NCBI RefSeq assembly: GCF_029193575.1
Contig: NZ_JARGCS010000012.1
Location: 372,001 to 436,000 of the forward strand
Length of the DNA stretch: 64,000 bases
Direction of reading: 5' to 3'
From: Pseudomonas entomophila
GTDB lineage: Bacteria > Pseudomonadota > Gammaproteobacteria > Pseudomonadales > Pseudomonadaceae
The notes below the pieces were generated by a model. That model was not told the DNA's origin, did not search any database, and saw only the letters and a list, made by a program, of their open reading frames with translations. This document shows positions 1 to 10,303 of the stretch, piece by piece (the first letter of the stretch is position 1; each line of letters begins with the position of its first letter). A program made the translations under genes and the position numbers.

Positions 1-700
1 GCAGGCGCTGCACCAGCTCGCGGTAGTCGAACACCTCGCCGTTGCTGGCCGGGTATTGCAGCAGGGCGCCGAAGAAGGCGGACACATCGCCCAGTTCGCG
101 CTCATCGCCAACCACCACTTCGATGCCCAGGGGTTCGGCACGGGTGCGCAGCACGTCGAGGGTCTGCGGGTGGCAGTGCACGGAGGCGAAGAAGGCATGG
201 CTGGCCTTGTTCTTCGACAGGCGCTTGCAGAAGGTCATGGCTTCGGCGGCGGCGGTGGCCTCGTCGAGCAAGGAGGCGTTGGCGATCGGCAGGCCGGTCA
301 GGTCGCTGATCAGGGTCTGGAAGTTCAGCAGCGCTTCCAGGCGGCCCTGGGAGATTTCCGGCTGGTAGGGGGTGTAGGCGGTGTACCAGGCCGGGTTTTC
401 CAGCAGGTTGCGCAGGATCGGCGCCGGGGTGTGGGTGTTGTAGTAGCCCTGGCCGATGAAGCTCTTGAACAGTTGGTTCTTGCCAGCGATGGCCTTCAGC
501 GCGGCGAGGGCGTCGGCCTCGCTCTGGCCGTCGTGGCTGCCGAGCACGCTGGTGCCCTTGATGCTGTCGGGGATGACCGCGGCGGTCATGGCGTCCAGCG
601 AGTCGAAGCCCAGGGTGGCGAGCATGGCGTGCTCATCGGTTGCGCGGGGGCCGATGTGGCGGGCGATGAATTCGTTGGCGGTACCGAGGTTGATGGTCAT
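1..700 (-). CDS. gcvP: Glycine dehydrogenase (decarboxylating), P protein, N-terminal part
   Basis: This is the first 233 or so codons of the PLP-dependent P protein of the glycine cleavage system, which decarboxylates glycine and passes the aminomethyl group to the lipoyl arm of GcvH. The visible protein starts [18 protein letters not shown] and carries the [10 protein letters not shown] and [14 protein letters not shown] stretches typical of the N-terminal half. The family is about 950 residues, so the PLP-lysine half lies beyond the left edge. The start follows gcvH by only nine bases, so both should be on one mRNA. The truncation is due to the window border, not to decay. Confidence 0.95.
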   Translation of the reverse strand, partial: MTINLGTANEFIARHIGPRATDEHAMLATLGFDSLDAMTAAVIPDSIKGTSVLGSHDGQSEADALAALKAIAGKNQLFKSFIGQGYYNTHTPAPILRNLLENPAWYTAYTPYQPEISQGRLEALLNFQTLISDLTGLPIANASLLDEATAAAEAMTFCKRLSKNKASHAFFASVHCHPQTLDVLRTRAEPLGIEVVVGDERELGDVSAFFGALLQYPASNGEVFDYRELVQRL

Positions 701-709
701 GGCAGGTCC

Positions 710-1093
710 TCAGGCGTCGGCGTTGGCGTTGAGCAGGCGATCATAGGCGTCCTGGTCGAGCAGGGCGGCTACCGCGTTGGCATCGCTGGGGATGAAGCGG
801 AAGAACCAGCCTTCGCCCAGAGGGTCTTCGTTGACCAGCTCGGGGCTGTCGTTGAGTTGCTCGTTGACCGCCACGACCTCGCCGGCCAGGGGCATGTACA
901 CGCCGCTGGCGGCCTTGACCGACTCGACGGTGGAGGCTTCGGCGCCTTTGTCGTAGGCCTGAAGCTCCGGCAGTTGCACGTAGACCACGTCACCCAGGGC
1001 ATTCTGGGCGTAGGCGGTGATGCCCACGGTGACACTGCCATCGGCCTCGACGCGCAGCCATTCGTGATCTTCGGTGAAACGCAACTCGCTCAT
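710..1093 (-). CDS. gcvH: Glycine cleavage system H protein
   Basis: Lipoyl carrier protein of the cytoplasmic glycine cleavage system; it shuttles the methylamine group between the P, T and L proteins. It is 127 residues, the usual length. The lipoylation site is Lys60 in the motif TVESVKAASG, and the N-terminal FTEDHEWLR is a family hallmark. A clear ribosome binding site (GAGGAA) lies before the ATG. It is the first gene of the gcvH-gcvP unit. A sigma-54 type promoter lies about 66-81 bases upstream of the start codon, with TyrR-like boxes further up, so it is probably induced by glycine through the neighbouring activator gene. Confidence 0.97.
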   Translation of the reverse strand: MSELRFTEDHEWLRVEADGSVTVGITAYAQNALGDVVYVQLPELQAYDKGAEASTVESVKAASGVYMPLAGEVVAVNEQLNDSPELVNEDPLGEGWFFRFIPSDANAVAALLDQDAYDRLLNANADA

Positions 1094-1158
1094 GGGGATT
1101 CCTCGGGAAGCAGGGGGCGTGGGCGCGGTGGGCCGCGCTCTTGGTTGGGGAATCGCTT

Positions 1159-1174
1159 AGCAATAATGCGGCCA
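1159..1174 (-). promoter_or_regulatory. Sigma-54 promoter of gcvH-gcvP
   Basis: Read on the minus strand the sequence is TGGCCGCATTATTGCT. It has the invariant GG and GC of the -24 and -12 elements with the required spacing (TGGC-N7-TTGCT). It points toward gcvH and lies next to a gene for a sigma-54 activator, which supports the call. Confidence 0.8.
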
Positions 1175-1238
1175 TTTAAATAAATTTCTTTTAAATCAAT
1201 AAGTTATTGGTTTTAAAAGTGATGAAGGCAGCATGACT

Positions 1239-1256
1239 TGTAATGAAATCGATACA
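1239..1256. promoter_or_regulatory. TyrR-like activator box 1
   Basis: TGTAATGAAATCGATACA is an imperfect palindrome of the TyrR-box form TGTAAA-N6-TTTACA. It lies about 65 bases upstream of the sigma-54 promoter and is the nearest of three similar boxes. The expected ligand is the adjacent TyrR-like activator; this is inferred from position and symmetry. Confidence 0.55.
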
Positions 1257-1319
1257 GGCGTGCTGGGGATGAAAAGGTGCGGGGGATCAAACCCTTGGAG
1301 AAGTGGGGTCAGAGGAGGT

Positions 1320-1356
1320 TGTATCTAATTCGTTACGGTGTATTTAATTCGATACG
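1320..1356. promoter_or_regulatory. Tandem TyrR-like activator boxes 2 and 3
   Basis: Two near-identical 18-base boxes, TGTATCTAATTCGTTACG (1320-1337) and TGTATTTAATTCGATACG (1339-1356), are spaced 19 bases centre to centre, close to two helical turns. They share the half-sites of box 1 and lie about 145-180 bases upstream of the sigma-54 promoter, a typical enhancer distance. Confidence 0.6.
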
Positions 1357-1379
1357 CGGTGGGGAAGGTGCCCCGCCGT

Positions 1380-1411
1380 CCGTAGGCGCGGGCTGGCCCC
1401 GCGATGGGGCC
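1380..1411. repeat. Single degenerate REP element
   Basis: One copy of the REP palindrome core GCGGGCTGGCCCCGCGATGG, just downstream of the gcsR stop codon. A single mismatch (TGG for TTG) distinguishes it from the other copies in the window. Confidence 0.7.
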
Positions 1412-1414
1412 GCC

Positions 1415-2923
<1,509 letters not shown>

Positions 2924-2983
2924 GGGGGCAACGGACGTGGGGGAAAGGGCGTCAGTATGCCATTGGGAAGGGTGTCAGGCCCA

Positions 2984-3034
2984 ATCGCGGGGCAAGTCGG
3001 ATCGCGATGGCGGCGATCCGACTTGCCCCGCGAT
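2984..3034. repeat. REP pair forming a 22-bp perfect hairpin
   Basis: The arms at 2984-3005 and 3013-3034 are perfectly complementary over 22 bases with a 7-base loop. They contain the REP core ATCGCGGGGCAAG. The pair lies between the DUF5064-like gene and gcsR and could act as an mRNA end or stabiliser. Confidence 0.85.
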
Positions 3035-3041
3035 GGCGGCG

Positions 3042-3416
3042 TCAGGGATTGCCCAGGTGCTCCGGTTTCACCGGATCCCCGGATTTCACATCGAGCTTCT
3101 GGCGGATGTCCTCGAACATCGCGTCGTACAGCTTGTGCGGCGAGCCGAGGTTTTCGAATTTCTTCGGCGGTGCGAGATGCGCCTGGGCCTTGCGGCTCAA
3201 GACCATCAGGAAACTGGGCAGCACCTCGTCCTTGGCGAGGAAGAACTGCTCGTCCACCGGCTTGCCCTCGATGCTGCCATGCAGGCGGAACTGGATGCCG
3301 CGGCCTTGCGTGTTGTCCTGCGTGGCTTCGTACTCGATGTTGAGGTCGTAGCTGTGGTCGGCCTTGTTCAGCGCTGTGCGCTCGATATGAACGTGACCAG
3401 GTTGGAACTGGGCCAT
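3042..3416 (-). CDS. Small hypothetical protein, DUF5064-like
   Basis: A 124-residue soluble protein starting MAQFQPGHVHIERTAL, downstream of arcC on the same strand. I chose the internal ATG because a strong ribosome binding site (GGAGGAT) sits just before it; the longer frame adds 18 unlikely residues. There is no signal peptide or membrane segment. The sequence is rich in charged residues, with a beta-rich N-terminal half and a helical C-terminal half ending KPEHLGNP. I recall this as a DUF5064-type Pseudomonas protein, but no function is known to me. It is 54 bases from arcC and may be co-transcribed with the arginine deiminase genes. Confidence 0.75.
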   Translation of the reverse strand: MAQFQPGHVHIERTALNKADHSYDLNIEYEATQDNTQGRGIQFRLHGSIEGKPVDEQFFLAKDEVLPSFLMVLSRKAQAHLAPPKKFENLGSPHKLYDAMFEDIRQKLDVKSGDPVKPEHLGNP

Positions 3417-3470
3417 GGCGTTATCCTCCGAAAACTTGAAAACGGCGGGCACATGGCCCGCCAACCGCAT

Positions 3471-4400
3471 TCAACGGTAGCTGATTCCTGGCGTGGCGGT
3501 ACTGACACGGGTGCCAGCGCTGCCTTTGACGATGCCTTCGATGTTCTCCAGCGAGCTGATCACCGCCACCTTGCCGGTGTGCCGGGCGAAGTCGCAGGCG
3601 GCCTGGACCTTCGGTCCCATGGAGCCGGCGGCGAAGCCGAGGCGTTCGAGTTCGTCGGGGTGGGCCTGGGCGATGGCCTTCTGCGTGGGCTTGCCCCAGT
3701 CGACGTAGGCCGCGTCGACGTCGGTGGCGATGATCAGCAGGTCGGCGTCCAGTTGCTCGGCCAGCAGCGCCGAGCACAGGTCCTTGTCGATCACCGCCTC
3801 GACGCCCTTGAGCTTGCGGTTTTCGTCGTACAGGGTCGGGATGCCGCCACCGCCGGCGCAGATGACGATGCTGCTTTTCTCCAGCAGCCACTTGATCGGG
3901 CGGATTTCGAAGATGCGCTTGGGTTTGGGGCTGGCGACCACGCGCCGGTACTTGTCGCCGTCAGCCTTGACCACCCAGCCTTTCTCCTTGGCCAGGCGCT
4001 CGGCTTCTTCCTTGGCGTAGACCGGGCCTATGAACTTGGTCGGGTCCATGAAGGCCGGGTCGTTGGCGTCGACCTCGACCTGGGTGAGCAGGGTGGCGAA
4101 GGGCACCTCGAAGGCCAGCAGGTTGCCCAGCTCCTGTTCGATCATGTAGCCGATCATGCCTTCGGTCTCGGCACCGAGCACGTCCAGCGGGTAGGCCTCT
4201 TCGGGCTTGTAGGCCAGGCCCTGGAGCGACAGCAGGCCGACCTGCGGGCCGTTGCCGTGGGCGATGACCAGTTCGTTGCCAGGGTGGATCTTGGCGATCT
4301 GCTCGGTGGCGGTGCGGATATTGGCGCGCTGGTTGTCGGCGGTCATCGGCTCGCCGCGGCGCAGGAGGGCGTTGCCGCCCAATGCAACAACGATACGCAT
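3471..4400 (-). CDS. arcC: Carbamate kinase
   Basis: Catalyses the last step of the arginine deiminase pathway: carbamoyl phosphate plus ADP gives ATP, CO2 and ammonia. At 309 residues it has the family length. It starts [18 protein letters not shown], the nucleotide-binding start of amino-acid kinases, and has [12 protein letters not shown] and [10 protein letters not shown] further on. It is the fourth gene of arcDABC, separated from arcB by about 140 bases that hold a REP pair. That spacer may allow different amounts of ArcC and ArcB. Cytoplasmic. Confidence 0.97.
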   Translation of the reverse strand: MRIVVALGGNALLRRGEPMTADNQRANIRTATEQIAKIHPGNELVIAHGNGPQVGLLSLQGLAYKPEEAYPLDVLGAETEGMIGYMIEQELGNLLAFEVPFATLLTQVEVDANDPAFMDPTKFIGPVYAKEEAERLAKEKGWVVKADGDKYRRVVASPKPKRIFEIRPIKWLLEKSSIVICAGGGGIPTLYDENRKLKGVEAVIDKDLCSALLAEQLDADLLIIATDVDAAYVDWGKPTQKAIAQAHPDELERLGFAAGSMGPKVQAACDFARHTGKVAVISSLENIEGIVKGSAGTRVSTATPGISYR

Positions 4401-4433
4401 GGTGAAATGTCCTTTTGAGCGAAAGGTGGCCTC

Positions 4434-4524
4434 TGTAGGCGCGGGCTCGCCCCGCGATGGTGTCGGGCCAGACAGCAGCGTGGTGGTGGCTGGCCGTATC
4501 GCGGGGCAAGCCCGCTCCCACAGG
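4434..4524. repeat. REP pair between arcB and arcC
   Basis: Two oppositely oriented REP copies, at 4434-4460 (core GCGGGCTCGCCCCGCGATGG) and 4498-4524 (core ATCGCGGGGCAAGCCCGCTC), fill the gap between arcB and arcC. REP hairpins inside an operon often mark an mRNA processing or stability boundary. Confidence 0.85.
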
Positions 4525-4541
4525 GGGGAGCGGGCGTGGCT

Positions 4542-5552
4542 TTACAGGTCGGCCAGCGTCGATACCAGGATCGCCTTGATCGTGTGCATGCGGTTTTCCG
4601 CCTGCTCGAAGGCGATGCACGCCGGCGACTCGAACACGTCATCGGTCACTTCGATGCCGTTGGCCAGGTGCGGGTATTTCTCGGCAATCTGCTTGCCCAC
4701 CTTGGTCTCGGAGTTGTGGAACGCCGGCAGGCAGTGCATGAACTTGCTGCGCGGGTTGCCGGTGGCCTTCATCAGCGCCTTGTTCACCTGGTACGGCAGC
4801 AACTGCTCGATGCGCTCGCCCCAGGCTTCCACCGGCTCGCCCATCGATACCCAGACGTCGGTGTGCACGAAGTCCACGCCCTTGACCGCGGCCTTCGGGT
4901 CTTCGGTCAGGGTGATGCGCGCGCCGCTTTCCTCCGCGTATTGCCTGCAGCGCTCGACCAGGTCGTCATGCGGCCACAGCGCCTTGGGCGCGGCGATGCG
5001 CACGTCCATGCCGAGCTTGGCGCCGATCAGCAACAGCGAGTTGCCCATGTTGTTGCGGGCATCGCCCAGGTAGGCGTAGCTGATGTCGTGCAGCGGCTTG
5101 TCGCTGTGTTCGCGCATGGTCAGCACGTCGGCGATCATCTGCGTCGGGTGATACTCGTCGGTGAGGCCGTTGAACACCGGCACGCCGGCGAACTTGGCCA
5201 GTTCCTCGACGATCTCCTGCTTGAAACCACGGTACTCGATGGCGTCGTACATGCGCCCGAGCACGCGGGCGGTGTCCTTCATGCTTTCCTTGTGGCCGAT
5301 CTGCGAGGAATTGGGGTCGATGTAGGTGACGTTGGCGCCCTGGTCGTAGGCGGCCACCTCGAAGGCGCAGCGGGTGCGGGTGGAGGTCTTCTCGAAGATC
5401 AGGGCGATGTTGTTGCCCTTCAGGTGCTGCTGCTCGGTGCCGGTGTACTTGGCGCGCTTGAGGTCGCGGGACAGGTCCAGCAGGTAGCGCAGCTCGCGGG
5501 TGGAGTGGTGCTCCAGGCTGAGCAGGTTGCGGTTGTGGATGTTGAACGCCAT
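4542..5552 (-). CDS. arcB: Ornithine carbamoyltransferase, catabolic
   Basis: Converts citrulline and phosphate to ornithine and carbamoyl phosphate in the arginine deiminase pathway. It is 336 residues, the length of the catabolic dodecameric enzyme of Pseudomonas. It shows the carbamoyl-phosphate motif STRTR, followed by [11 protein letters not shown], and the ornithine-site motif HCLPAFH near the C-terminus. It lies between arcA and arcC. The anabolic ArgF is shorter and lacks this operon context, so the catabolic assignment is firm. Cytoplasmic. Confidence 0.97.
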   Translation of the reverse strand: MAFNIHNRNLLSLEHHSTRELRYLLDLSRDLKRAKYTGTEQQHLKGNNIALIFEKTSTRTRCAFEVAAYDQGANVTYIDPNSSQIGHKESMKDTARVLGRMYDAIEYRGFKQEIVEELAKFAGVPVFNGLTDEYHPTQMIADVLTMREHSDKPLHDISYAYLGDARNNMGNSLLLIGAKLGMDVRIAAPKALWPHDDLVERCRQYAEESGARITLTEDPKAAVKGVDFVHTDVWVSMGEPVEAWGERIEQLLPYQVNKALMKATGNPRSKFMHCLPAFHNSETKVGKQIAEKYPHLANGIEVTDDVFESPACIAFEQAENRMHTIKAILVSTLADL

Positions 5553-5621
5553 GACGGCTCTCCTTGAATGCGTTGATGAGCCCGGCCATCGCCTCGTGAA
5601 CGCGGCCGGGCGTGATGGGCG

Positions 5622-6875
5622 TCAGTAGTCGATCGGGTCGCGCACGATCGGGCAGGTCATGCAGTGGCCGCCGCCGCGGCCCCGGCCCAGTTCACCGGCG
5701 CTGATGGTGATGACCTCGATCCCGGCCTTGCGCAGCAGGGTGTTGGTGTAGGTGTTGCGGTCGTAGCCGATGACCACGCCGGGCTCGAGGGCGACCACGT
5801 TGTTGCCGTCGTCCCATTGCTCGCGCTCGGCGGCGAAGCTGTTGCCGCCGGTCTCGACCACGCGCAGCTTGACCCCCAACTGCTCGCCGACCACCTCGAT
5901 GAACGACTTGTGCTCGCGGCGCACGTCCATGCCGTAGGGCTTGCTTTCGTCGGGGCGGATGATGAACGGCACGATCTCGCGCACCACTTCCGGGAAGACC
6001 GTGACCAGGTCGCGGTCGCAGAAGCTGAACACGGTGTCCAGGTGCATGGCCGCGCGCGACTTGGGCAGCCCGGCGACGATGACTTTCTCCACCACGCCCT
6101 TGGCGAACAGGTTTTGCGCCAGTTGGCCGATGGCCTGGCGCGAAGTGCGCTCGCCCATGCCGATCAGCACGATGCCTTTGCCGATCGGCATCACGTCACC
6201 GCCTTCGAGGGTGGACTGGCCGTGTTCTTTGTCCGGGTCGCCGTACCACACCTGGAAGTCGGCGTTGGTGAACTGCGGGTGGAACGTGTAGATGGCGGTG
6301 GCCAGCAGGGTTTCCTGGCGTCGCGCCGGCCAGTACATCGGGTTGAGCGTGACGCCGCCGTAGATCCAGCAAGTGGTGTCGCGGGTGAACTGGGTGTTGG
6401 GCAGCGGCGGCAGGATGAAGCTGGAGTGGCCCAGGTAGTCGTTGTACATCTTCACCACGTCGGCGCCTTCGCTCTGCGGCAGGTCCTGGCCGGCCACGCC
6501 GCCGATCAGGAACTCGGCCAGGTGGCGCGGCTCCAGGCCTTCGAGCCAGCTGCGCACTTCGTTGTTGAGGCCGACGCCGACGGTGTCAGGGGTGATCTTG
6601 CGGTCGAGGATCCACTTCAGGGCTTCCTTGTTCTGCACGATATCGGTGAGCAGGTTGTGCATTTCCAGCACATCGACGCCGCGCTCGCGCATCTTGGTGA
6701 CGAAGTCGAAGTGGTCGCGCTTGGCCTGGTCGACCCAGATCACGTCGTCGAACAGCAGCTCGTCGCAGTTGCTGGGGGTCAGCCGCTTGTGCGCCAGTCC
6801 TGGGGCGCAGACCATCACTTTACGCAGCTTGCCGGCTTCGGAATGCACGCCGTATTTCTGTTTTTCCGTGGACAT
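5622..6875 (-). CDS. arcA: Arginine deiminase
   Basis: Hydrolyses L-arginine to citrulline and ammonia, the first step of the pathway. It is 417 residues from the ATG giving [20 protein letters not shown]; the open frame extends much further upstream but into arcD, and a strong ribosome binding site (GGAGGAAG) precedes this ATG. Catalytic features are present: FTRDTTCW, the [11 protein letters not shown] stretch with the active-site histidine, and the nucleophile Cys405 in GGGHCMTCP. It follows arcD by 35 bases and is co-transcribed with it. Cytoplasmic. Confidence 0.97.
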   Translation of the reverse strand: MSTEKQKYGVHSEAGKLRKVMVCAPGLAHKRLTPSNCDELLFDDVIWVDQAKRDHFDFVTKMRERGVDVLEMHNLLTDIVQNKEALKWILDRKITPDTVGVGLNNEVRSWLEGLEPRHLAEFLIGGVAGQDLPQSEGADVVKMYNDYLGHSSFILPPLPNTQFTRDTTCWIYGGVTLNPMYWPARRQETLLATAIYTFHPQFTNADFQVWYGDPDKEHGQSTLEGGDVMPIGKGIVLIGMGERTSRQAIGQLAQNLFAKGVVEKVIVAGLPKSRAAMHLDTVFSFCDRDLVTVFPEVVREIVPFIIRPDESKPYGMDVRREHKSFIEVVGEQLGVKLRVVETGGNSFAAEREQWDDGNNVVALEPGVVIGYDRNTYTNTLLRKAGIEVITISAGELGRGRGGGHCMTCPIVRDPIDY

Positions 6876-6910
6876 GATTGCTTCCTCCAATAATTGCGAA
6901 GACGAAAGAT

Positions 6911-8338
6911 TCAAAGGGTCAGGAAACCGTCGTACAGGCCGTAGGCCGCCACCAGGGCGCCAACGACCACGGCGGCGAAGATCAGCTTCTCCACAGGGGT
7001 GAAAATGGGTTGGCCCATTTCGCGCTTGGCCTTGGCGAACAGGATTGCGCCAGGGGCATAGAGCAGGGCCGACAACAGCAGGTACTTCACGCCACCGGCG
7101 TACAGCAGCCAGACGGCGTACAGCAGGGCGATGCCGCCGATGATCAGGTCCTTGCGTCGTTCGGACAGGGCCTGTTCGTAGGTTTCGCTGCGCACCGCCA
7201 GCAGCACGGCGTAGGCGGCCGACCACAGGTAGGGCACCAGGATCATCGAGGTGGCGAGGTAGATCAGCGACAGGTAGGTGCTGTTGGAGAACAGCGTGAT
7301 GACCAGGAAGACCTGCACCATGGCGTTGGTCAGCCACAGGGCGTTGGCCGGCACCTGGTTGGCATTCTCACGGCGCAGGAACGCTGGCATGGTGTGGTCC
7401 TTGGCGGCGGCGAACATGATCTCGGCGCACAGCAGCACCCAGGACAGCAGCGCCCCCAGCAGCGAGATGATCAGGCCGACGCTGATCAGCACCGCGCCCC
7501 AGTGGCCGACCACGTGTTCCAGCACGGCGGCCATCGACGGGTTCTGCAGCTTGGCCAGCTCCGGTTGGGTCATCACGCCCATCGACAGCACGTTGACCAG
7601 CACCAGGAACAGCAGCACGGTAACGAAGCCGATGACCGTGGCCTTGCCCACGTCGGAGCGTTTTTCCGCCCGCGACGAGAAGATGCTCGCGCCTTCGATG
7701 CCGATGAACACCCACACGGTGACCAGCATCATGTTGCGCACCTGGTTCATCACGCTGCCCAGGTCGGGCGAGCCCAGGCCCCAGATGTCGGCGGTGAACA
7801 CGTCGAGCTTGAAGGCGAACAGGCAGATCAGCGCGAACAGCACCAGCGGCACGACCTTGGCCACGGTGGTGACCAGGTTGATGAACGCCGCTTCCTTGAT
7901 GCCCCGCAGCACCAGGAAGTGCACCGCCCACAGCAAGAGCGAAGCGCCGATCACCGCCGCTGGGGTATTGCCTTCGCCGAAGACCGGGAAGAAGTAGCCC
8001 AAGGTGCTGAACAGCAGCACGAAGTAGCCGACGTTGCCCAGCCAGGCGCTGATCCAGTAGCCCCAGGCCGAGGAGAAGCCCATGTAGTCGCCAAAGCCCG
8101 CCTTGGCGTAGGCGTACACGCCGCCGTCCAGGTCAGGCTTGCGGTTGGCCAGGGTCTGGAACACGAAGGCCAGGGTGAGCATGCCCACCGCAGTGATGGC
8201 CCAGCCGATCAGCACCGCACCGACCCCTGCGCTCGCGGCCATGTTTTGCGGTAGCGAAAAGATGCCGCCGCCAATCATCGAGCCAACCACAAGTGCAACA
8301 AGTGCGCCCAGTTTTAGTTTTCCGGGAGAATCAGACAT
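6911..8338 (-). CDS. arcD: Arginine/ornithine antiporter
   Basis: Inner-membrane APC-superfamily antiporter of 475 residues that brings in arginine in exchange for ornithine, an energy-free exchange matched to the deiminase pathway. It has many hydrophobic segments, and the N-terminal [17 protein letters not shown] is the substrate-binding signature of this family. It is the first gene of arcDABC and is preceded by a GGAG ribosome binding site and an Anr-type promoter. A close paralogue lies divergently at 8775-10202. Confidence 0.96.
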   Translation of the reverse strand: MSDSPGKLKLGALVALVVGSMIGGGIFSLPQNMAASAGVGAVLIGWAITAVGMLTLAFVFQTLANRKPDLDGGVYAYAKAGFGDYMGFSSAWGYWISAWLGNVGYFVLLFSTLGYFFPVFGEGNTPAAVIGASLLLWAVHFLVLRGIKEAAFINLVTTVAKVVPLVLFALICLFAFKLDVFTADIWGLGSPDLGSVMNQVRNMMLVTVWVFIGIEGASIFSSRAEKRSDVGKATVIGFVTVLLFLVLVNVLSMGVMTQPELAKLQNPSMAAVLEHVVGHWGAVLISVGLIISLLGALLSWVLLCAEIMFAAAKDHTMPAFLRRENANQVPANALWLTNAMVQVFLVITLFSNSTYLSLIYLATSMILVPYLWSAAYAVLLAVRSETYEQALSERRKDLIIGGIALLYAVWLLYAGGVKYLLLSALLYAPGAILFAKAKREMGQPIFTPVEKLIFAAVVVGALVAAYGLYDGFLTL

Positions 8339-8371
8339 TTAATAACTCCATGCCAGGAGAAAGTTGACGAC

Positions 8372-8377
8372 AGAATA
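8372..8377 (-). promoter_or_regulatory. -10 element of the arcDABC promoter
   Basis: On the minus strand the hexamer reads TATTCT. If transcription starts near 8365, this hexamer is at -7 to -12 and the centre of the Anr-like box falls at -41.5, the class II position for FNR-type activators. Confidence 0.55.
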
Positions 8378-8399
8378 AATCTGACGCCGTGGTCATTCG

Positions 8400-8413
8400 C
8401 TGATTTAGATCAG
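8400..8413. promoter_or_regulatory. Anr (FNR-type) box of arcDABC
   Basis: CTGATTTAGATCAG matches the FNR/Anr consensus TTGAT-N4-ATCAA at ten of the ten core positions except the outermost base on each side. In Pseudomonas the arc operon is known to be activated by Anr under low oxygen, so sequence and context agree. Confidence 0.75.
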
Positions 8414-8774
8414 TTCATGACGCCGTGAAGTGAGACAAATCCTTCACGCGCCTCCTGGAAAGTGCCGACAGCATGGCTGCAGGCCTTGGATGCTGGCACC
8501 TCCATGTCAATCTAGAGCAAACACTCTGTTTGGCCTGCGAACTCTGAAACTAGCTGCTTTTGGCCGTTTCGCAAATTTTTCTCAAGCAACGACTTAATTA
8601 ATTGGGCGTTCGTGAGTTATCTCGCAGTTACCCTGTTGGCCAGGGGTTCGGCATAGACAAATGAGTTATGAGTGCTATAGCTTTAATGGCGTTGTCTAAT
8701 AAACAGCTTGTAAACAAAGGCAGTGATAAAGTTGAGTGTTAAATGCCTGTAACTACACGCGTGCAGAGGACGGC
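8414..8774. other. Spacer between the two divergent arcD genes
   Basis: This AT-richer stretch of about 360 bases must hold the promoter of the second arcD. I found no second Anr box, no convincing -10/-35 pair, no REP element and no small reading frame with a good ribosome binding site. Confidence 0.5.
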
Positions 8775-10202
8775 ATGAGCGAACCCGGACAGAAACTGCG
8801 CCTTGGCGCGCTGATCGCATTGGTGGTCGGTTCGATGATTGGCGGTGGCATCTTTTCGCTGCCGCAGAACATGGCCGCGCGCGCCGATGTCGGCGCGGTA
8901 TTGATCGGCTGGGCCATCACCGCAGTGGGCATGTTGGCGCTGGCCTTCGTGTTCCAGACCCTGGCCAACCGCAAACCCGAACTGGACTCCGGTGTGTATG
9001 CGTACGCCAAGGCCGGTTTCGGCGAGTACATGGGCTTTTCCTCGGCCTGGGGCTACTGGATCAGCGCCTGGCTGGGCAACGTCGGTTACTTCGTGCTGTT
9101 GTTCAGCACCCTGGGTTTCTATTTCCCGGTGTTCGGTGAGGGCAACACGCCAGTGGCCATCGGCTGCGCCTCGTTGCTGCTGTGGGCGGTGCACTTTCTG
9201 GTGCTGCGCGGCATCAAGGAGGCGGCCTTCATCAACCAGGTGACCACCGTGGCCAAGGTGGTGCCGCTGCTGATCTTCATCGTCATCGCCGCCTTCGCCT
9301 TCCGTGCCGACATCTTCACCCGTGACATCTGGGGGCTGGGCAACCCGCAGTTCGGCAGCGTGCTGGAGCAGGTGCGCAACATGATGCTGGTGACGGTGTT
9401 CGTGTTCATCGGCATCGAAGGGGCCAGCGTGTATTCGGGGCGCGCCTTGTTACGCTCGGACGTTGGCAAGGCCACGGTCATCGGTTTTCTTGGCGTACTG
9501 GCGCTGCTGGTGCTGGTGAACGTGCTGTCACTGGGCGTCATGACCCAGCCGGAGCTGGCCGGGTTGCAGAACCCGTCGTTGGCCTCGGTGCTGGAGCATA
9601 TCGTCGGGCCGTGGGGCGCGTTGCTGATCAGCATTGGCCTGGCGATATCGCTGCTGGGGGCGCTGCTGTCGTGGGCGCTGTTGTGCGCCGAGATCCTGTT
9701 CGCCACTGCGCGCGACAAGACCATGCCGCGCTTTCTGGCCCGCGAGAATGCCAACCATGTGCCCGCCAATGCGCTGTGGCTGACCAACTGCATGATCCAG
9801 GGGTTCCTGCTGATCACGCTGTTCTCGGCGGGCACCTACACCAGCCTGATCTACCTGGCGTCATCGATGATCCTGGTGCCGTACTTCTGGTCGGCGGCCT
9901 ATGCCGTGCTGCTGGCCTGGCGCGGCGAGGGGTATGCCGGGCAGGCGGGCGTGCGCCGCAAGGACCTGCTGGTGGCGCTGGTGGCCCTGCTGTACGCGGT
10001 GTGGCTGCTGTATGCCGGTGGGTTGAAGTACCTGCTGTTGTCGGCACTGTTGTACGCGCCTGGGGTGATCTTGTTCGCCCGGGCCAAGCACGAGCAGGGG
10101 CAGGCGTTGTTCAGCGCCTGGGAGAAGCTGATTTTCGCGGCGGTACTGGTGGGGGCGGGATTGGCGGCGTATGGGTTGTATTCGGGGGTGTTGAGCCTTT
10201 GA
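8775..10202 (+). CDS. Second arginine/ornithine antiporter-like transporter (ArcD paralogue)
   Basis: An APC-superfamily inner-membrane transporter of 475 residues, the same length as ArcD and very similar along its whole length, including [16 protein letters not shown] near the N-terminus. I chose the ATG giving MSEPGQKLRLGALIALVV because it aligns with the ArcD start and has an AGAGGA ribosome binding site; the longer frame adds 13 unlikely residues. It is transcribed away from arcD and is alone, with REP elements after its stop codon. It probably exchanges arginine and ornithine or a related basic amino acid, but its substrate and conditions of use may differ since its promoter lacks an obvious Anr box. 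Confidence 0.88.
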   Translation: MSEPGQKLRLGALIALVVGSMIGGGIFSLPQNMAARADVGAVLIGWAITAVGMLALAFVFQTLANRKPELDSGVYAYAKAGFGEYMGFSSAWGYWISAWLGNVGYFVLLFSTLGFYFPVFGEGNTPVAIGCASLLLWAVHFLVLRGIKEAAFINQVTTVAKVVPLLIFIVIAAFAFRADIFTRDIWGLGNPQFGSVLEQVRNMMLVTVFVFIGIEGASVYSGRALLRSDVGKATVIGFLGVLALLVLVNVLSLGVMTQPELAGLQNPSLASVLEHIVGPWGALLISIGLAISLLGALLSWALLCAEILFATARDKTMPRFLARENANHVPANALWLTNCMIQGFLLITLFSAGTYTSLIYLASSMILVPYFWSAAYAVLLAWRGEGYAGQAGVRRKDLLVALVALLYAVWLLYAGGLKYLLLSALLYAPGVILFARAKHEQGQALFSAWEKLIFAAVLVGAGLAAYGLYSGVLSL

Positions 10203-10217
10203 TCGTGGTTGTCCATG

Positions 10218-10298
10218 CCGGCCCTATCGCGGGGCAAGCCCGCTCCAGGTTCAACATCAGCGGATACCTGTAGCGGGCTTGCCCCGCGATAGGGCCGG
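10218..10298. repeat. REP pair between convergent genes
   Basis: Inverted REP copies at 10218-10250 and 10266-10298 share the core ATCGCGGGGCAAGCCCGCT and flanking GGCCCT/AGGGCC bases. They lie between the ends of the ArcD paralogue and the CoA-transferase gene. Confidence 0.88.
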
Positions 10299-10303
10299 TC
10301 AGC

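Noticed and set aside
1094..1414. Glycine riboswitch before gcvH
   Set aside because: I looked for the tandem aptamer core and found none; the region is explained by a sigma-54 promoter and activator boxes.
2984..3034. CRISPR-like repeats
   Set aside because: The repeats are palindromic, scattered singly or in inverted pairs between genes, with no regular spacers or cas genes: REP elements.
6876..7337. N-terminal extension of arginine deiminase
   Set aside because: The extra frame lies within arcD; a strong ribosome binding site and the known start sequence place the ATG at 6875.
8414..8774. Second Anr box for the arcD paralogue
   Set aside because: No sequence close to TTGAT-N4-ATCAA was found on that side of the spacer.
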